DNA from: Niastella sp966211305
GTDB taxonomy: Bacteria; Bacteroidota; Bacteroidia; Chitinophagales; Chitinophagaceae
Length of the DNA stretch: 64,000 nucleotides
Reading direction: 5' to 3'
NCBI GenBank assembly: GCA_966211305.1
Contig: CBIHPC010000005.1
Location: 1-64,000 of the forward strand
In this document: piece by piece, positions 52,275-61,734 of the stretch
How positions within the stretch are numbered: the first letter of the stretch is position 1
Layout: each line of letters begins with the position of its first letter
Position numbers and translations under genes: made by a program
Notes under the pieces: model-generated
What the model was told of the DNA's origin: nothing
Seen by the model: the letters and a program-made list of their open reading frames with translations, nothing else
Database searches by the model: none

Positions 52275-53284
52275 AAGCGTATAGCTTCGCGATAAATTTT
52301 TTCAATAATCTCTACCGTTTTCAACCCTTCGAAAGAACTTGTTGAAATGGCCCCATTGTTCTGCAATACTTCTATGAGGTTGTCATATACTTTGTCGTGA
52401 TTACTCATAGAACCCTGGTAAGCGCCATAGTTATTGGCTTTGTTACCCTCGGGCAAATTTTCAATTTTATAACCTTCTATTTCCTGGTACTCCAGTTCAT
52501 TCAGGTATTGACCACCTATTTTTACTGTACCTTTTTCGCCGAATATGGTGAGGGAACCTTCCATATTCTTTTTATAGCTGTTAACGGTGTAATTAATGGT
52601 GCCAATGGCTCCATTAAAAAATTCAAGTATAACCGCGCCGGTATCTTCAAATTCTATAATTCCCTGGTGAGAATAGTTACCCATTATTGATTTTACCTGT
52701 TTCACATCGCCGATCAACCAGTATAAAAGATCAATAAAATGGCTGAATTGAGTATATAACGTGCCTCCATCGAGCTTTAAAGTACCTTTCCATGAATTCT
52801 TGTAATAGTCGGGGTTGCGGTTCCAGAAACAGCTCAACTGAATACTATATATTTTTCCAAGCCGGCCCTCATCAATCAATTTTTTTACCGCTTCAACCGG
52901 CGGGTTGAACCGGTTTTGTTTTATGGCAAACAGCCGTTTATTCGTTCTTTCACCGGCTTTTATCATTTCGCCGCAATCATATACGCTTAAGGCCATTGGC
53001 TTTTCACAAAGAACATGATAACCGGCATTCAGCGCGCTGATGGCATGTGTTGCATGAAGCCCGTTTGGCGAGCATATTGAAACTACATCAATTTTTTCAC
53101 CGCTTTTAATCAGATCTTCAACAGAATAATATGCTTTTGCCCCGTTAGCGGAGGCCATTTTATCAGCTTTATCCTTTTCAATATCACAAACAGCAACCAA
53201 TTCCCCCCTGCTTTTAATATGCTCTGCATGCCGCTGTGCAATGCGACCGCAACCAATAATTCCGAATCTTATCTTTGATGTCAT
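52271..53284 (-). CDS. Gfo/Idh/MocA dehydrogenase, WlbA/WbpB type
   Basis: The 337-aa enzyme has the NAD-binding IRFGIIGCGRIAQRHAEH, CEKPMALS (conserved Lys near 97), and the YTQFSHFIDLLYWLIGD stretch. It oxidises the C3 hydroxyl of UDP-GlcNAcA to start the diacetamido branch. It overlaps the next two genes at ATGA-type junctions. The C6 dehydrogenase (WbpA) that makes its substrate is not in the window. Confidence 0.88.
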   Translation of the reverse strand: MTSKIRFGIIGCGRIAQRHAEHIKSRGELVAVCDIEKDKADKMASANGAKAYYSVEDLIKSGEKIDVVSICSPNGLHATHAISALNAGYHVLCEKPMALSVYDCGEMIKAGERTNKRLFAIKQNRFNPPVEAVKKLIDEGRLGKIYSIQLSCFWNRNPDYYKNSWKGTLKLDGGTLYTQFSHFIDLLYWLIGDVKQVKSIMGNYSHQGIIEFEDTGAVILEFFNGAIGTINYTVNSYKKNMEGSLTIFGEKGTVKIGGQYLNELEYQEIEGYKIENLPEGNKANNYGAYQGSMSNHDKVYDNLIEVLQNNGAISTSSFEGLKTVEIIEKIYREAIRL

Positions 53285-54438
53285 TATGAACTTCTTTTCA
53301 GAATCCTCCTTATTTTTTCTGTTTTCTTTAATAGTTTCATATAGCCTTCCTTAAGACGAGTGTCTGTATTAAACTCCTCATGTCTTCTTACCGGGCTTTG
53401 CATAATATTTTCAAACTCAGCTTCGCTCAACCCCAATTTTTTCAACACATACTCCTTATCCTGTTTTAGCTCGCTTTCAACATATAAAGGCTTCTTCAAC
53501 TCCTCCAACGCGTCTTCTCTTTTTATTTGTCCTGAACAGATCAAAGTAGATAAGTGTGCTTTTCTTTTATCGATTTTAAACTTATATGGCAAAATGTAAG
53601 CCTGATAAAACTTAGTAAAAATTGACTCATAATGTTTACCACCATAATCTCTCCAACCCAACTCACGGGTAATAGTTTCCTTTACTTCCTTTTTATTATA
53701 ATCAATGTAATTCAATATTGAAATTGGAGTCAATTTTAGTATTCCGGAATAATATACATACTTCTTAAAATCAAATATAGGATAGGTAGCCAGTTTACGC
53801 GTTCCGTATTGAGAATGAATATCTTTTAAATTAGCGAAATCCATTTTCTTGTATAACCAGCCAGGAGGCATAATGTGTTCGGTAACTATATTGGTACCGC
53901 TGATTATATATGAAATACTCTTTTCTTTCGCCAGCTTATACATGGTGGCAAAAATGGCATGGTCCGAAACCACCTCTATATCTACCACAGAAGCGCGCAG
54001 GTAGGCGATTTGAATATCTTTAAACTCTTCCCAATTAATGACCAATGTATACAGGTCAATATTGAGCTTGTTAATTATATTCTCAATGTTCTTAACCGCC
54101 AGCTCCGAATTCCATCCATTATCCAGGTGTACAGCCAATGGTCTTAAGCCATGCTTTTTTACAAGATATGCAACATAGGTACTATCAACTCCACCGCTTA
54201 AACCTATTAAACAGTCATACTGTTTACCACGACCCGCCTCTTTGATCTTTGCAACCAGGTGTTCAAGTTTTGCTTTTCCTTCTTCTCCTAAAAACACACC
54301 TTGTTTTGCAACTTCCTGATAATCATTATAATAGTTGCAGATACCTTTATCGTCAAACCGAATATCCGGATCGGCAATATTGTCCATAACTGTTATGGCA
54401 CATTGCCTGTATTTAGGATCATCTTTACTGAGAATCAT
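53284..54438 (-). CDS. WbpG-like N-acetyl sugar amidotransferase
   Basis: The protein of about 384 aa has the PP-loop LIGLSGGVDSTYVAYL, ISGTNIVTEHIMPPGW and a long C-terminal helix region. The start is set at ATG 54438 (MILSKDDPKYRQC); the upstream ATG at 54477 would overlap the HisF gene by 29 bp. Family members often carry CxxC pairs near the start; here only single Cys remain (RQCAIT, ICNYY), so this metal site may be lost. With HisF and HisH it probably builds an acetamidino group on a sugar. Confidence 0.88.
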   Translation of the reverse strand: MILSKDDPKYRQCAITVMDNIADPDIRFDDKGICNYYNDYQEVAKQGVFLGEEGKAKLEHLVAKIKEAGRGKQYDCLIGLSGGVDSTYVAYLVKKHGLRPLAVHLDNGWNSELAVKNIENIINKLNIDLYTLVINWEEFKDIQIAYLRASVVDIEVVSDHAIFATMYKLAKEKSISYIISGTNIVTEHIMPPGWLYKKMDFANLKDIHSQYGTRKLATYPIFDFKKYVYYSGILKLTPISILNYIDYNKKEVKETITRELGWRDYGGKHYESIFTKFYQAYILPYKFKIDKRKAHLSTLICSGQIKREDALEELKKPLYVESELKQDKEYVLKKLGLSEAEFENIMQSPVRRHEEFNTDTRLKEGYMKLLKKTEKIRRILKRSS

Positions 54439-54448
54439 TTTTCTTTTA

Positions 54449-55222
54449 TTAAATAATCTTTGAAAATAAATTTTCACGGAGCTCTTGTCTGGAAGGATAG
54501 CTGATAAGCACAGCCCTGTGAGCTCGCTGAAATACGAAAAGGCTGCCTGCGGCTACAGCCGATGCACCGTTTTCCACTGCCAGTTTAAAATCGTTTATCG
54601 ATGAGGCCCCGCCACAGATTATTAAGGGAATTTGTAGTTCACTGCTAACTTTCTTTACTAATTCAAGATCGTAGCCGCCATAGGTACCATCCTTTTCGAT
54701 GGAATTAAGAAAAATTTCTCCTGCCCCCGCATCCTGCATTTTCCGGGCAAAAGTTACCGGATCTTCGTTGGTATTTTCACTTCCATTTTTTGTAAACACC
54801 TTAGATTTCCCAAACAGGTTTTTCTTTACATCAATTGAAATAACAACGCTCTGGCTTCCTACTAATTTGGCAGCCTCTGTTATTAACTGCGGACGATGAA
54901 CAGCGCTATTATTCAGAATTACCTTTTCCACACCGATATAAAACAACTCTTTAATTTCTTCAATTGAGGTAATTCCACCACCATAAGCAAGTGGAATAAA
55001 TGCTTCTCCGGCAATTTCTTTGATCTGCCGCATATTGGGCGGCCGTTTCTCCCTGGTAGCATCTATGTCGAGGATAACGATCTCATCGATCTCCTTTTCA
55101 TTAAAGATCTTTACCGCGTTAATTGGATCACCTACGTAGGTTGGGTTTTTAAATTTCACCGATTTAATTAAACCTCCCTGTTTTAATAATAATACCGGTA
55201 TTACTCTAATTATACGCATCAA
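54449..55222 (-). CDS. HisF-like cyclase subunit (HisF2) of the amidotransferase set
   Basis: The 257-aa TIM-barrel protein has IRVIPVLLLKQGGLIKSV, VILDIDATREKR, PLAYGGGITS, VISIDVKKNLFG, GEIFLNSIEKDGTYGGYD and IICGGASS, matching HisF. In P. aeruginosa O5 (wbp locus) HisF2-HisH2 supply ammonia for the WbpG reaction. It overlaps HisH by 4 bp. It is separate from histidine synthesis, judging by context. Confidence 0.9.
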   Translation of the reverse strand: MMRIIRVIPVLLLKQGGLIKSVKFKNPTYVGDPINAVKIFNEKEIDEIVILDIDATREKRPPNMRQIKEIAGEAFIPLAYGGGITSIEEIKELFYIGVEKVILNNSAVHRPQLITEAAKLVGSQSVVISIDVKKNLFGKSKVFTKNGSENTNEDPVTFARKMQDAGAGEIFLNSIEKDGTYGGYDLELVKKVSSELQIPLIICGGASSINDFKLAVENGASAVAAGSLFVFQRAHRAVLISYPSRQELRENLFSKII

Positions 55223-55833
55223 TAGTTTTCAGCAAAATTTTTTAACAACTGCATCCCAAATCGATGGCTCTTTTCAGGATGAAACTGAACACCGATTATA
55301 TTATCTTTTTCAACTCCTACGGTATACTGATATCCATAATCAGCCACAATCAACTCAGCCGAAGTTTCATCTAATTGTACATGGTAGGAATGCGCGAAAT
55401 AAAACCTGGCATCTGTAAGATCTTTTGTAAGAGCTGATTGCCGGGTTGTTTGAATTTCCAACCATCCCATATTAGGGATCTTATTGGGCTGCCGCATCTT
55501 TTCCAATTTGAACCGGATCGTTTCTCCTTTTATCCATCCTAACCCAGGCAGCTTACCTTCTTCACTCGAGCGCATGAACATTTGCAGTCCAACGCAAATT
55601 CCCAATACCGGTATTTTTTCTTCGAAGATTTTTTTTTCTATCAGTGGTTTCAATCCGGAAGACGTAAACCGATCCATGCAATTGTCAAAATGTCCCATGC
55701 CCGGTAGCAGTAATTTTGTTGCAGAAGCAATGTCTTCGGGCTTACCGCTGATCAAGGCATCGGTACCGGCTTTTTTTAACATATTCTGTATGGAGGCAAG
55801 ATTTCCTACTCCATAGTCTACGATAACAAACAT
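55219..55833 (-). CDS. HisH-like glutamine amidotransferase subunit (HisH2)
   Basis: The 204-aa class I glutaminase has the catalytic Cys in VLGICVGLQMFM and the His/Glu pair in GVQFHPEKSHRFG. It splits glutamine to ammonia for the HisF2/WbpG step. It overlaps HisF2 by 4 bp and the acetyltransferase gene by one base. The three genes are one functional unit. Confidence 0.92.
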   Translation of the reverse strand: MFVIVDYGVGNLASIQNMLKKAGTDALISGKPEDIASATKLLLPGMGHFDNCMDRFTSSGLKPLIEKKIFEEKIPVLGICVGLQMFMRSSEEGKLPGLGWIKGETIRFKLEKMRQPNKIPNMGWLEIQTTRQSALTKDLTDARFYFAHSYHVQLDETSAELIVADYGYQYTVGVEKDNIIGVQFHPEKSHRFGMQLLKNFAENY

Positions 55834-56480
55834 CAGATTTTTAAATATTTTTTCCGGTAAGCATTGAATTTATCTGCCCTAATATAACCATGGTATTCAA
55901 TTTTGTTTCTAAATGGAATGCACTTTTCCATTTCCAATAGTTTTATCAATTGTGCCGGAACACCACCTATTACACAATGCCCCTCTGCAAAAGATTTTGT
56001 TACTACCGCGCCGGCGCCAACTATCGTCCAGTCGCCCAACTCAACACCCGGCATTATCTTCGCGCCGGCTCCAATCCAGCAATATTTACCAATTTTTACC
56101 TGGGCTAAAATATGTTGCCTGCTATCATATACATCGTGGTTAGCACTTACTATAACTACATTTGGGGCAATTTGTGTGTAGTCGCCAATGTTTATGCCTC
56201 CTTTACCCTGAATATAACAACCTTTCATAACTCCTGGATATGCATCTACACCTACGATTATGTTTTCAACATCATACACCTGGCTGGTCCAATGTACCGG
56301 CCAATAGGCTGCCCGATTATTCCCAAAATTTAAAACCTTTTGCTTGAACCACCATTCAAAATTTATCCTGTTCTGATAATCCTGTGTATCCCGAATAAAC
56401 TTAAAAAAGGGGAGTTTTGTTATTATAACAATAGGAAGCTGAAGCGGATTTTTGAGAAAATATTTTATTCGCTCTTTCAT
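55833..56480 (-). CDS. Hexapeptide-repeat acyl/acetyltransferase, WcaF/LbH family
   Basis: The 215-aa protein has a helical start (about 1-60), then hexapeptide repeats (IQGKGGINIGDYTQIAPNVVIV, IGKYCWIGAGAKIMPGVELGDWTIVGAGAVV) with SANHDVYD, and a C-terminal tail. It likely O-acetylates a sugar of the repeat unit. The tail ends with a basic KKYLKI. It overlaps the next gene by 4 bp. Confidence 0.87.
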   Translation of the reverse strand: MKERIKYFLKNPLQLPIVIITKLPFFKFIRDTQDYQNRINFEWWFKQKVLNFGNNRAAYWPVHWTSQVYDVENIIVGVDAYPGVMKGCYIQGKGGINIGDYTQIAPNVVIVSANHDVYDSRQHILAQVKIGKYCWIGAGAKIMPGVELGDWTIVGAGAVVTKSFAEGHCVIGGVPAQLIKLLEMEKCIPFRNKIEYHGYIRADKFNAYRKKYLKI

Positions 56481-57310
56481 TTATACGCTTTCAGTTTATC
56501 AAAATTTAGTTTGAAAGAATTTACCCTTAATCTAATAAGGTCTTTCACCAATTGCTTTTGAAGTGAGCTCTTATAACTATTCAAAAGCGCGTTCCTGGTT
56601 TGAATATCAATAGGACAAGCATCATCCTTTAAATACTTAACCTTAATGCGCTCATATACCCCTAAAAATTTAAAATAAGAGGTCATTTCCTGTTCATTAT
56701 GTTCTCTATACCATACTATACCATGAGGCATAAGTAATGCAGGGAATTTTTGGGCCAGGCGGTGCCACATTTCAAAATCACCGGCCATTCTGATTTCAGA
56801 AAATCCACCTACCTGCTCGAAAATCTCCTTTTTTATAATGGAAGACAAAGGAGCTTTATGAAAAAGGCCCGGGCCCAGATAATGATACCTGTAGGCTTCT
56901 GCCGGAGAAAGCAAAATCGGAAATGGTTGCTTACTATACTGTTCCAGCGAGCACAATCCCCAACCGGCCTCAGGAAATTGCTCCATCATTGCTACAAGTA
57001 ATTGCAGCCCCCATGGATATATGTAATCGTCTGCATCAACATACTTTAAATATTTTCCATTTGCTTTCGATGCAGCTTCATTTCTATTAGGATAATCGCC
57101 TAGATTTTTTTCGTTTATAAAAACTTTTACTCTGCTATCCTTTTGCGCATACTTTCCAGCAATTTCAACCGTCCTGTCCTTTGATTGATCGTCGGTAATG
57201 ATAAGCTCGAAATTCGCGTAATTTGAAGCAAGCACACTTTCTATAGCTTGCGCTATATATTTTTCCCGATTATAGGAAGTCATTAAAACACTTACCAGCG
57301 GGGCTCCCAT
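56477..57310 (-). CDS. Family 2 glycosyltransferase
   Basis: The 277-aa GT-A enzyme has SVLMTSYNREKYIAQAIESVL, TDDQSKDRTVEIA, KYVDADDYIYP (metal site) and GDFEMWHRLAQKF. The C-terminal 60 residues are helical and basic, suited to membrane contact. It lies 2 bp from the acyltransferase gene. Confidence 0.9.
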   Translation of the reverse strand: MGAPLVSVLMTSYNREKYIAQAIESVLASNYANFELIITDDQSKDRTVEIAGKYAQKDSRVKVFINEKNLGDYPNRNEAASKANGKYLKYVDADDYIYPWGLQLLVAMMEQFPEAGWGLCSLEQYSKQPFPILLSPAEAYRYHYLGPGLFHKAPLSSIIKKEIFEQVGGFSEIRMAGDFEMWHRLAQKFPALLMPHGIVWYREHNEQEMTSYFKFLGVYERIKVKYLKDDACPIDIQTRNALLNSYKSSLQKQLVKDLIRLRVNSFKLNFDKLKAYK

Positions 57311-57312
57311 AA

Positions 57313-58395
57313 TTATACTTTAGAATATTTTTTCATGGTATTTATTGGCTTTTCCAATAAATACCATGATACGGTTGCAATAACAATCAACATTACAAAC
57401 TGGATAAGAAAAGCGAGATAAGGATGCTGCATCTGATCAAAAGAAAAGACTTTAATATGTAGCGGATAAGCTGTTTCATTACCTGTAATACATCTTAATA
57501 ACCACGGCATAAAATTATGGTATACATAGATCCCATAACTTATTTTACCCAGATACAACAAAACCGGTGAATTCAACACCTTTCCAACCAAGCCCGGTAT
57601 TCCTTCACATGCTTTCTGAATCAACAAGGCCGAACAAATGGCCACCGTTAGGCCAAATATAAATGACAGGCCGGCTATATAAAAGAAGATCGACAATACG
57701 ATTGCACCTATAAGCAACCAGAGAAAAACTTTACGTGGGATTACAGAATAAGTTGATTTTTCAAATATCAATAACGCCAATGTGGCGCCAATACCGAATG
57801 CATCAAAACAGCTTATTGGCAATACGTCGTAATGTGAAAAAAATGTATCAGTCTTTAAATAGAAAAAGAATTTGCAAATAATACTTACTGCGGCGAGACC
57901 CGGAAAAATATATTTAAACCATTCCCATGGAAGGAATAATATAAGCAGCGGCCATATAATGTAAAATTGCTCTTCAACCCCAAGCGACCAGAAGTGGGAT
58001 AACATGCCTGTCCATGCCTGGATTTTATACTGAAGGAAATTAGGAATATAGCCCAGATACCACCCTATCTTTCCGTTAAATACTTCTCTGATTGTGAAGT
58101 ACAATAAAAACAGAACAAAGAAATATAATGGGAATATTCGCAGTGTTCTTTTATAATAAAACGCTCCCAACGCTCCGGATCTGGTTAGTTCATTGCTTTG
58201 AATACCCTTCTTGTAATAGAGCAGGTGTGTAGTTATAAGAAAGCTGCTCAATACATAAAAAAAAGTTACTCCAAGAAATCCATTTGGAACTTTGTTTACA
58301 AAGTTCCCCTCTACCCAATGGGAAATGATCACTAACGAAACAGCAAAAAAGCGAAAGCTGTCTAATTGTGGTATGAATGGAAGTCGTTTTTGCAA
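57313..58395 (-). CDS. Acyltransferase 3 (OafA-like) integral membrane protein
   Basis: The 360-aa protein has about 10 membrane helices and the family motifs LDSFRFFAVSLVIISHW, FFYVLSSFLIT, KRTLRIFPLYF and HFWSLGVEEQFYIIWPL. It probably O-acetylates the polysaccharide on the periplasmic side. It lacks an SGNH extension, so its acetyl transfer would follow the short-type mechanism. Confidence 0.9.
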   Translation of the reverse strand: MQKRLPFIPQLDSFRFFAVSLVIISHWVEGNFVNKVPNGFLGVTFFYVLSSFLITTHLLYYKKGIQSNELTRSGALGAFYYKRTLRIFPLYFFVLFLLYFTIREVFNGKIGWYLGYIPNFLQYKIQAWTGMLSHFWSLGVEEQFYIIWPLLILFLPWEWFKYIFPGLAAVSIICKFFFYLKTDTFFSHYDVLPISCFDAFGIGATLALLIFEKSTYSVIPRKVFLWLLIGAIVLSIFFYIAGLSFIFGLTVAICSALLIQKACEGIPGLVGKVLNSPVLLYLGKISYGIYVYHNFMPWLLRCITGNETAYPLHIKVFSFDQMQHPYLAFLIQFVMLIVIATVSWYLLEKPINTMKKYSKV

Positions 58396-58405
58396 GCTGT
58401 ATGCT

Positions 58406-59629
58406 TTAAAAATTGGGAAGCCCTGATGCCAGATCTTTTCCTACCTTATTCCAGTCATATTGCTCAATTACAAGATGGCGGGCATTTTTCTGAATACTCA
58501 ACCGTTTCTCCTTTTTTTGCATCAGCGCAACTACATGTTGCGCAAATAATGCAGGTTCATCAGCGATCATCAGATCGATACCGGCCTTGTAATTAATTCC
58601 ATCCGAACCAATGCTGGTAGACACGATTGGGGTACCCATGCTCATCGCCTCCAAAACTTTTAAACGTGTACCACTGCCGGATAACAAGGGCACCACACTT
58701 ACTGCTGATTTATGATAATAAGGCGCTACCTCAGGAACTCTTCCTATAAATGAAACTGAAGCGTCTTCTTTTAATTCGTTAAGCTGCGCATCTGGTTTTC
58801 CACTTCCTACAACAAGTAATTTTGCGTAAGGTAGTTTCTCCTTAATTATATGCCATACTTCTTTATAAAACCAATATAACCCTTCAAAGTTCGGGGCATA
58901 CTCAAGTGAACCGCAAAACAATACGTTTACAGGGAGTTCCTCATGTACCGCCATTCCAGCAGGCAATGGATGAACTCCTACTCCATTGGGCACCACCATG
59001 CCCTTTAATTGCCACTTATTCATTTGATTTAACAACGTGAGATCAAAATCGCTGCAGGTAAATACATGACTTACAAACTTTGCCAGATTGTGTTCGGTAG
59101 TTTTTGTAAGCTCATAGTCTCTTTTACTTATTTGCCCTGAAGCTAAAGATGCCTTCGCCAGAACGGTATTTACATTGTAAGCATCGTATATGACAGTAGC
59201 TGAAGGTTGATGTTTGCGTATTACTTTTGCCAAATTCAGGATTGCCATATCTTCGAGGACTATATAATCAAAATTTTCCTTTTTTAGTAGTTCTATCAAT
59301 ATCGGGTACATTATCAAAAAATTCTCCTCGGCCGGCCCCTTTAATGATCGATTCCAAAATCGAAATCGCAGGGCAGTACCAACTCGGACAGGAAATAATG
59401 AAAACAAATCCTTCTTCAGCGGGAAATCACTGGCATCTAAAACTGTCGCGTTTTTCAAATATGTAAATTCCTCTACTGCTTTTAACAATTTTTCCCTCTC
59501 CTGGCGTGCAAGCACCGTTAACTGAAAATGCCTGGCAAGCTGGTTCATTAAATTGATACATCGAACCTGCCCGCCATTCATGGGAGGAAAAATACCTTTA
59601 AACGGAGCAATAAATAGTATCTTCTTCAT
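58406..59629 (-). CDS. Family 4 glycosyltransferase
   Basis: The protein of about 407 aa starts at MKKILFIAPFKG; seven extra codons precede it in the longer frame. It has GGQVRCINLMNQLARHF, NVLFCGSLEYAPNFEGLYWFY, FIGRVPEVAPYYHKSAVSVVP and GSGTRLKVLEAMSMGTPIVST, the style of TuaC-type transferases acting on sugar-lipid carriers. It lies 10 bp from the acyltransferase gene. Confidence 0.9.
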   Translation of the reverse strand: MKKILFIAPFKGIFPPMNGGQVRCINLMNQLARHFQLTVLARQEREKLLKAVEEFTYLKNATVLDASDFPLKKDLFSLFPVRVGTALRFRFWNRSLKGPAEENFLIMYPILIELLKKENFDYIVLEDMAILNLAKVIRKHQPSATVIYDAYNVNTVLAKASLASGQISKRDYELTKTTEHNLAKFVSHVFTCSDFDLTLLNQMNKWQLKGMVVPNGVGVHPLPAGMAVHEELPVNVLFCGSLEYAPNFEGLYWFYKEVWHIIKEKLPYAKLLVVGSGKPDAQLNELKEDASVSFIGRVPEVAPYYHKSAVSVVPLLSGSGTRLKVLEAMSMGTPIVSTSIGSDGINYKAGIDLMIADEPALFAQHVVALMQKKEKRLSIQKNARHLVIEQYDWNKVGKDLASGLPNF

Positions 59630-59675
59630 CTTTCGTATCCGGTTTATCACTATTTATTTCTAAGATCGTCAATAC

Positions 59676-60653
59676 TTATGAGGAACCTGGCATGTTCTTA
59701 AGCTCCTCATCAAGTAATACAGCAAGCATTTCTTCTGCTGTCATCGAATAATTCCAACCGAGGCGAATTTTCGCTTTGGATGCATCACCGTATATATCTT
59801 CTATATCAACGGGTCGATAAAGATTATTTGAAATGCTGTACTTGCTATTATCGATCGACAATTGCTGAAATATATGTTCAATGATGGATCTCAACTTTAC
59901 TGATCTGCCAGAGCAGAGGATATAGTCAGCCGGTTCATTTGCTTGCATCATCAGGTACATGCCTTCCACGTAAGAAGGAGCATATCCGAAGTCACGGCTA
60001 ATATCAACATTTCCAACCTGCAGCATATCCTGTTCGCCTCTGCTTATTTTTATACTTTCCTTTATTATTTTTTTTACAAAGAAGGTAGAATTTCTCAGGT
60101 AAGACTCATGATTAAAAAGTATACCGCAACATACAAACATACCATAGCTTTCCCGATAATGTATGCAGGTCCAATGAGCCGCAGCTTTGGAAATAGCATA
60201 GGGGCTAACCGGATGCAGGATACTATCTTCCGTGATTGGCAACTCTCTTACTTTTCCATACATTTCACTGCTACTTGCCTGATAGTATTTAATACTCCTG
60301 TTCACCAATTTAATCGCCTCGAGTAAATTATATACCGAAATCGTATTAAACTGAAAAGTTCCGATGGGCTGTTTGAATGATAATGATACCGAGCTTTGGG
60401 CTGCCAGGTTATAAATTTCAGCAGGTTGATACTGGTAAATTAATTTTATAATTTGAGATATATCTAACAGATCGCACTCTTCAATTATTATATTATCTTT
60501 TATATTCAGATATGCAAGCCCTTTTAAATCACTGTTTGTATAGCTTCTTACAAAGCCTACCACTGTATATCCATTTTTACAAAGATGCGCAGCAAGATAA
60601 GCACCATCCTGACCTGAGATACCCGTTATTATAGCTGTTTTCTTATTTCTCAT
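59676..60653 (-). CDS. Second GDP-mannose 4,6-dehydratase-like SDR
   Basis: The 325-aa enzyme has IITGISGQDGAYLAAHL, YQASSSEMYGK and the Tyr-x3-Lys pair in YAISKAAAHW, then CGILFNHESYLRN. It is clearly of the Gmd family but diverged from the first gmd at 37115 and about 45 residues shorter. It may make a GDP-6-deoxy sugar for another branch, such as GDP-rhamnose or a perosamine precursor, or be a duplicate. No RMD or transaminase partner is adjacent. Confidence 0.82.
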   Translation of the reverse strand: MRNKKTAIITGISGQDGAYLAAHLCKNGYTVVGFVRSYTNSDLKGLAYLNIKDNIIIEECDLLDISQIIKLIYQYQPAEIYNLAAQSSVSLSFKQPIGTFQFNTISVYNLLEAIKLVNRSIKYYQASSSEMYGKVRELPITEDSILHPVSPYAISKAAAHWTCIHYRESYGMFVCCGILFNHESYLRNSTFFVKKIIKESIKISRGEQDMLQVGNVDISRDFGYAPSYVEGMYLMMQANEPADYILCSGRSVKLRSIIEHIFQQLSIDNSKYSISNNLYRPVDIEDIYGDASKAKIRLGWNYSMTAEEMLAVLLDEELKNMPGSS

Positions 60654-61686
60654 TTAATGGCTTGAATTGGAGTAGAACTTCTTTTAGAGCATTCAAATCT
60701 CCATAGTAGAAATTCGAATAATGCTTCATAAAAGTATCAAATACCTGTAATGGAGTTTTTTCTCCATCAAACTGTTGCTTCAACAATAAAAGCTGTTTTT
60801 CCAGGTCTTCCTCATTTTGATAAACCTTAAAACAATCCGGCAACTGCCCTGGCCCCCAGGGCATCGGCTTTTCATCTAAGCGCCAAGCCATGGGCCAGCC
60901 GCTGTTAGGAGTAAAAATATATGACCCACTGGCAAGGCATTCTGCTACAGGCAAACCAAATGTTTCAGGGAATGCCAGAAAAAAAACACTCGCCTTCTGA
61001 TAAATCTTTCTTATTTCTTCAATGGGATATCGCCCTTCAAGTACAATGGCCTTAATTCCAATCTTCCTTAAAACCGCAAGTTGTTGCTCCCTGTATGTTT
61101 CATAACCTGTCTGTGCAAAATCAAGAACCGCAACGAACTCTTTTTTTACCATTGGTTTAAGTTTCGACACACTTATATTGATCCCGATTGCCCTCCAATT
61201 TCCTGACGGCTTGCTTCTGATTTCTGTCACCGGCGAGGGACAAAGATTTATATTGTATCTATCTTCACCATAATCATCGCCATCGAACCACATTTTTTGA
61301 TGTAATGGAGCATTGTTTATATATGCGTCAGTATAACTGAAAATCGGTTTATTCCCCAGCTTTGCCTTTAATGTTTCAATGGCCAGATAGTTTTTCCAGA
61401 AAGCATTTGGCAGGCACTCGGAAAGAATAATAAGATCAAACTCTTTAAGTTCATTCAAAAATTGAATATCCTCTCTCCGGTATTTCCATTTATTATAAAC
61501 CCTGAAATGAAAATTGTTCGCCCACCGTTTAGGCTGCTCACTAAACGGCAACAATCGCATTAAAAAAGGAATACTATTATAAAATATTTTATGGTCCACT
61601 TCCAACTGGCGCAACATATCACTAAGTCCTAAAGAAATAAGATTGGGAAAACAGGCGCCCGGCCGGCTTAAGATTGCTACTTTCAT
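60643..61686 (-). CDS. Putative glycosyltransferase (GT-B)
   Basis: The 347-aa protein has a GT-B layout with GLSDMLRQLEVDHKIFYNS at the start, FDLIILSECLPNAFWKN, FVAVLDFAQTGYETYREQQLAVL and FFLAFPETFGLPVAECLASGSYIFTPNSG, a clear E-x7-like motif. The signature is of family 4 type. It overlaps the Gmd-like gene by 11 bp. Confidence 0.8.
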   Translation of the reverse strand: MKVAILSRPGACFPNLISLGLSDMLRQLEVDHKIFYNSIPFLMRLLPFSEQPKRWANNFHFRVYNKWKYRREDIQFLNELKEFDLIILSECLPNAFWKNYLAIETLKAKLGNKPIFSYTDAYINNAPLHQKMWFDGDDYGEDRYNINLCPSPVTEIRSKPSGNWRAIGINISVSKLKPMVKKEFVAVLDFAQTGYETYREQQLAVLRKIGIKAIVLEGRYPIEEIRKIYQKASVFFLAFPETFGLPVAECLASGSYIFTPNSGWPMAWRLDEKPMPWGPGQLPDCFKVYQNEEDLEKQLLLLKQQFDGEKTPLQVFDTFMKHYSNFYYGDLNALKEVLLQFKPLNEK

Positions 61687-61734
61687 AATTACACTCAGAT
61701 CCTAAATTAACATTTACAGAAATAATTCGCAACG

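Noticed and set aside
54449..55833. Histidine biosynthesis genes hisH/hisF
   Set aside because: They lie inside the WbpG block with overlapping ends and no other his genes, so the sugar amidotransferase role is more likely.
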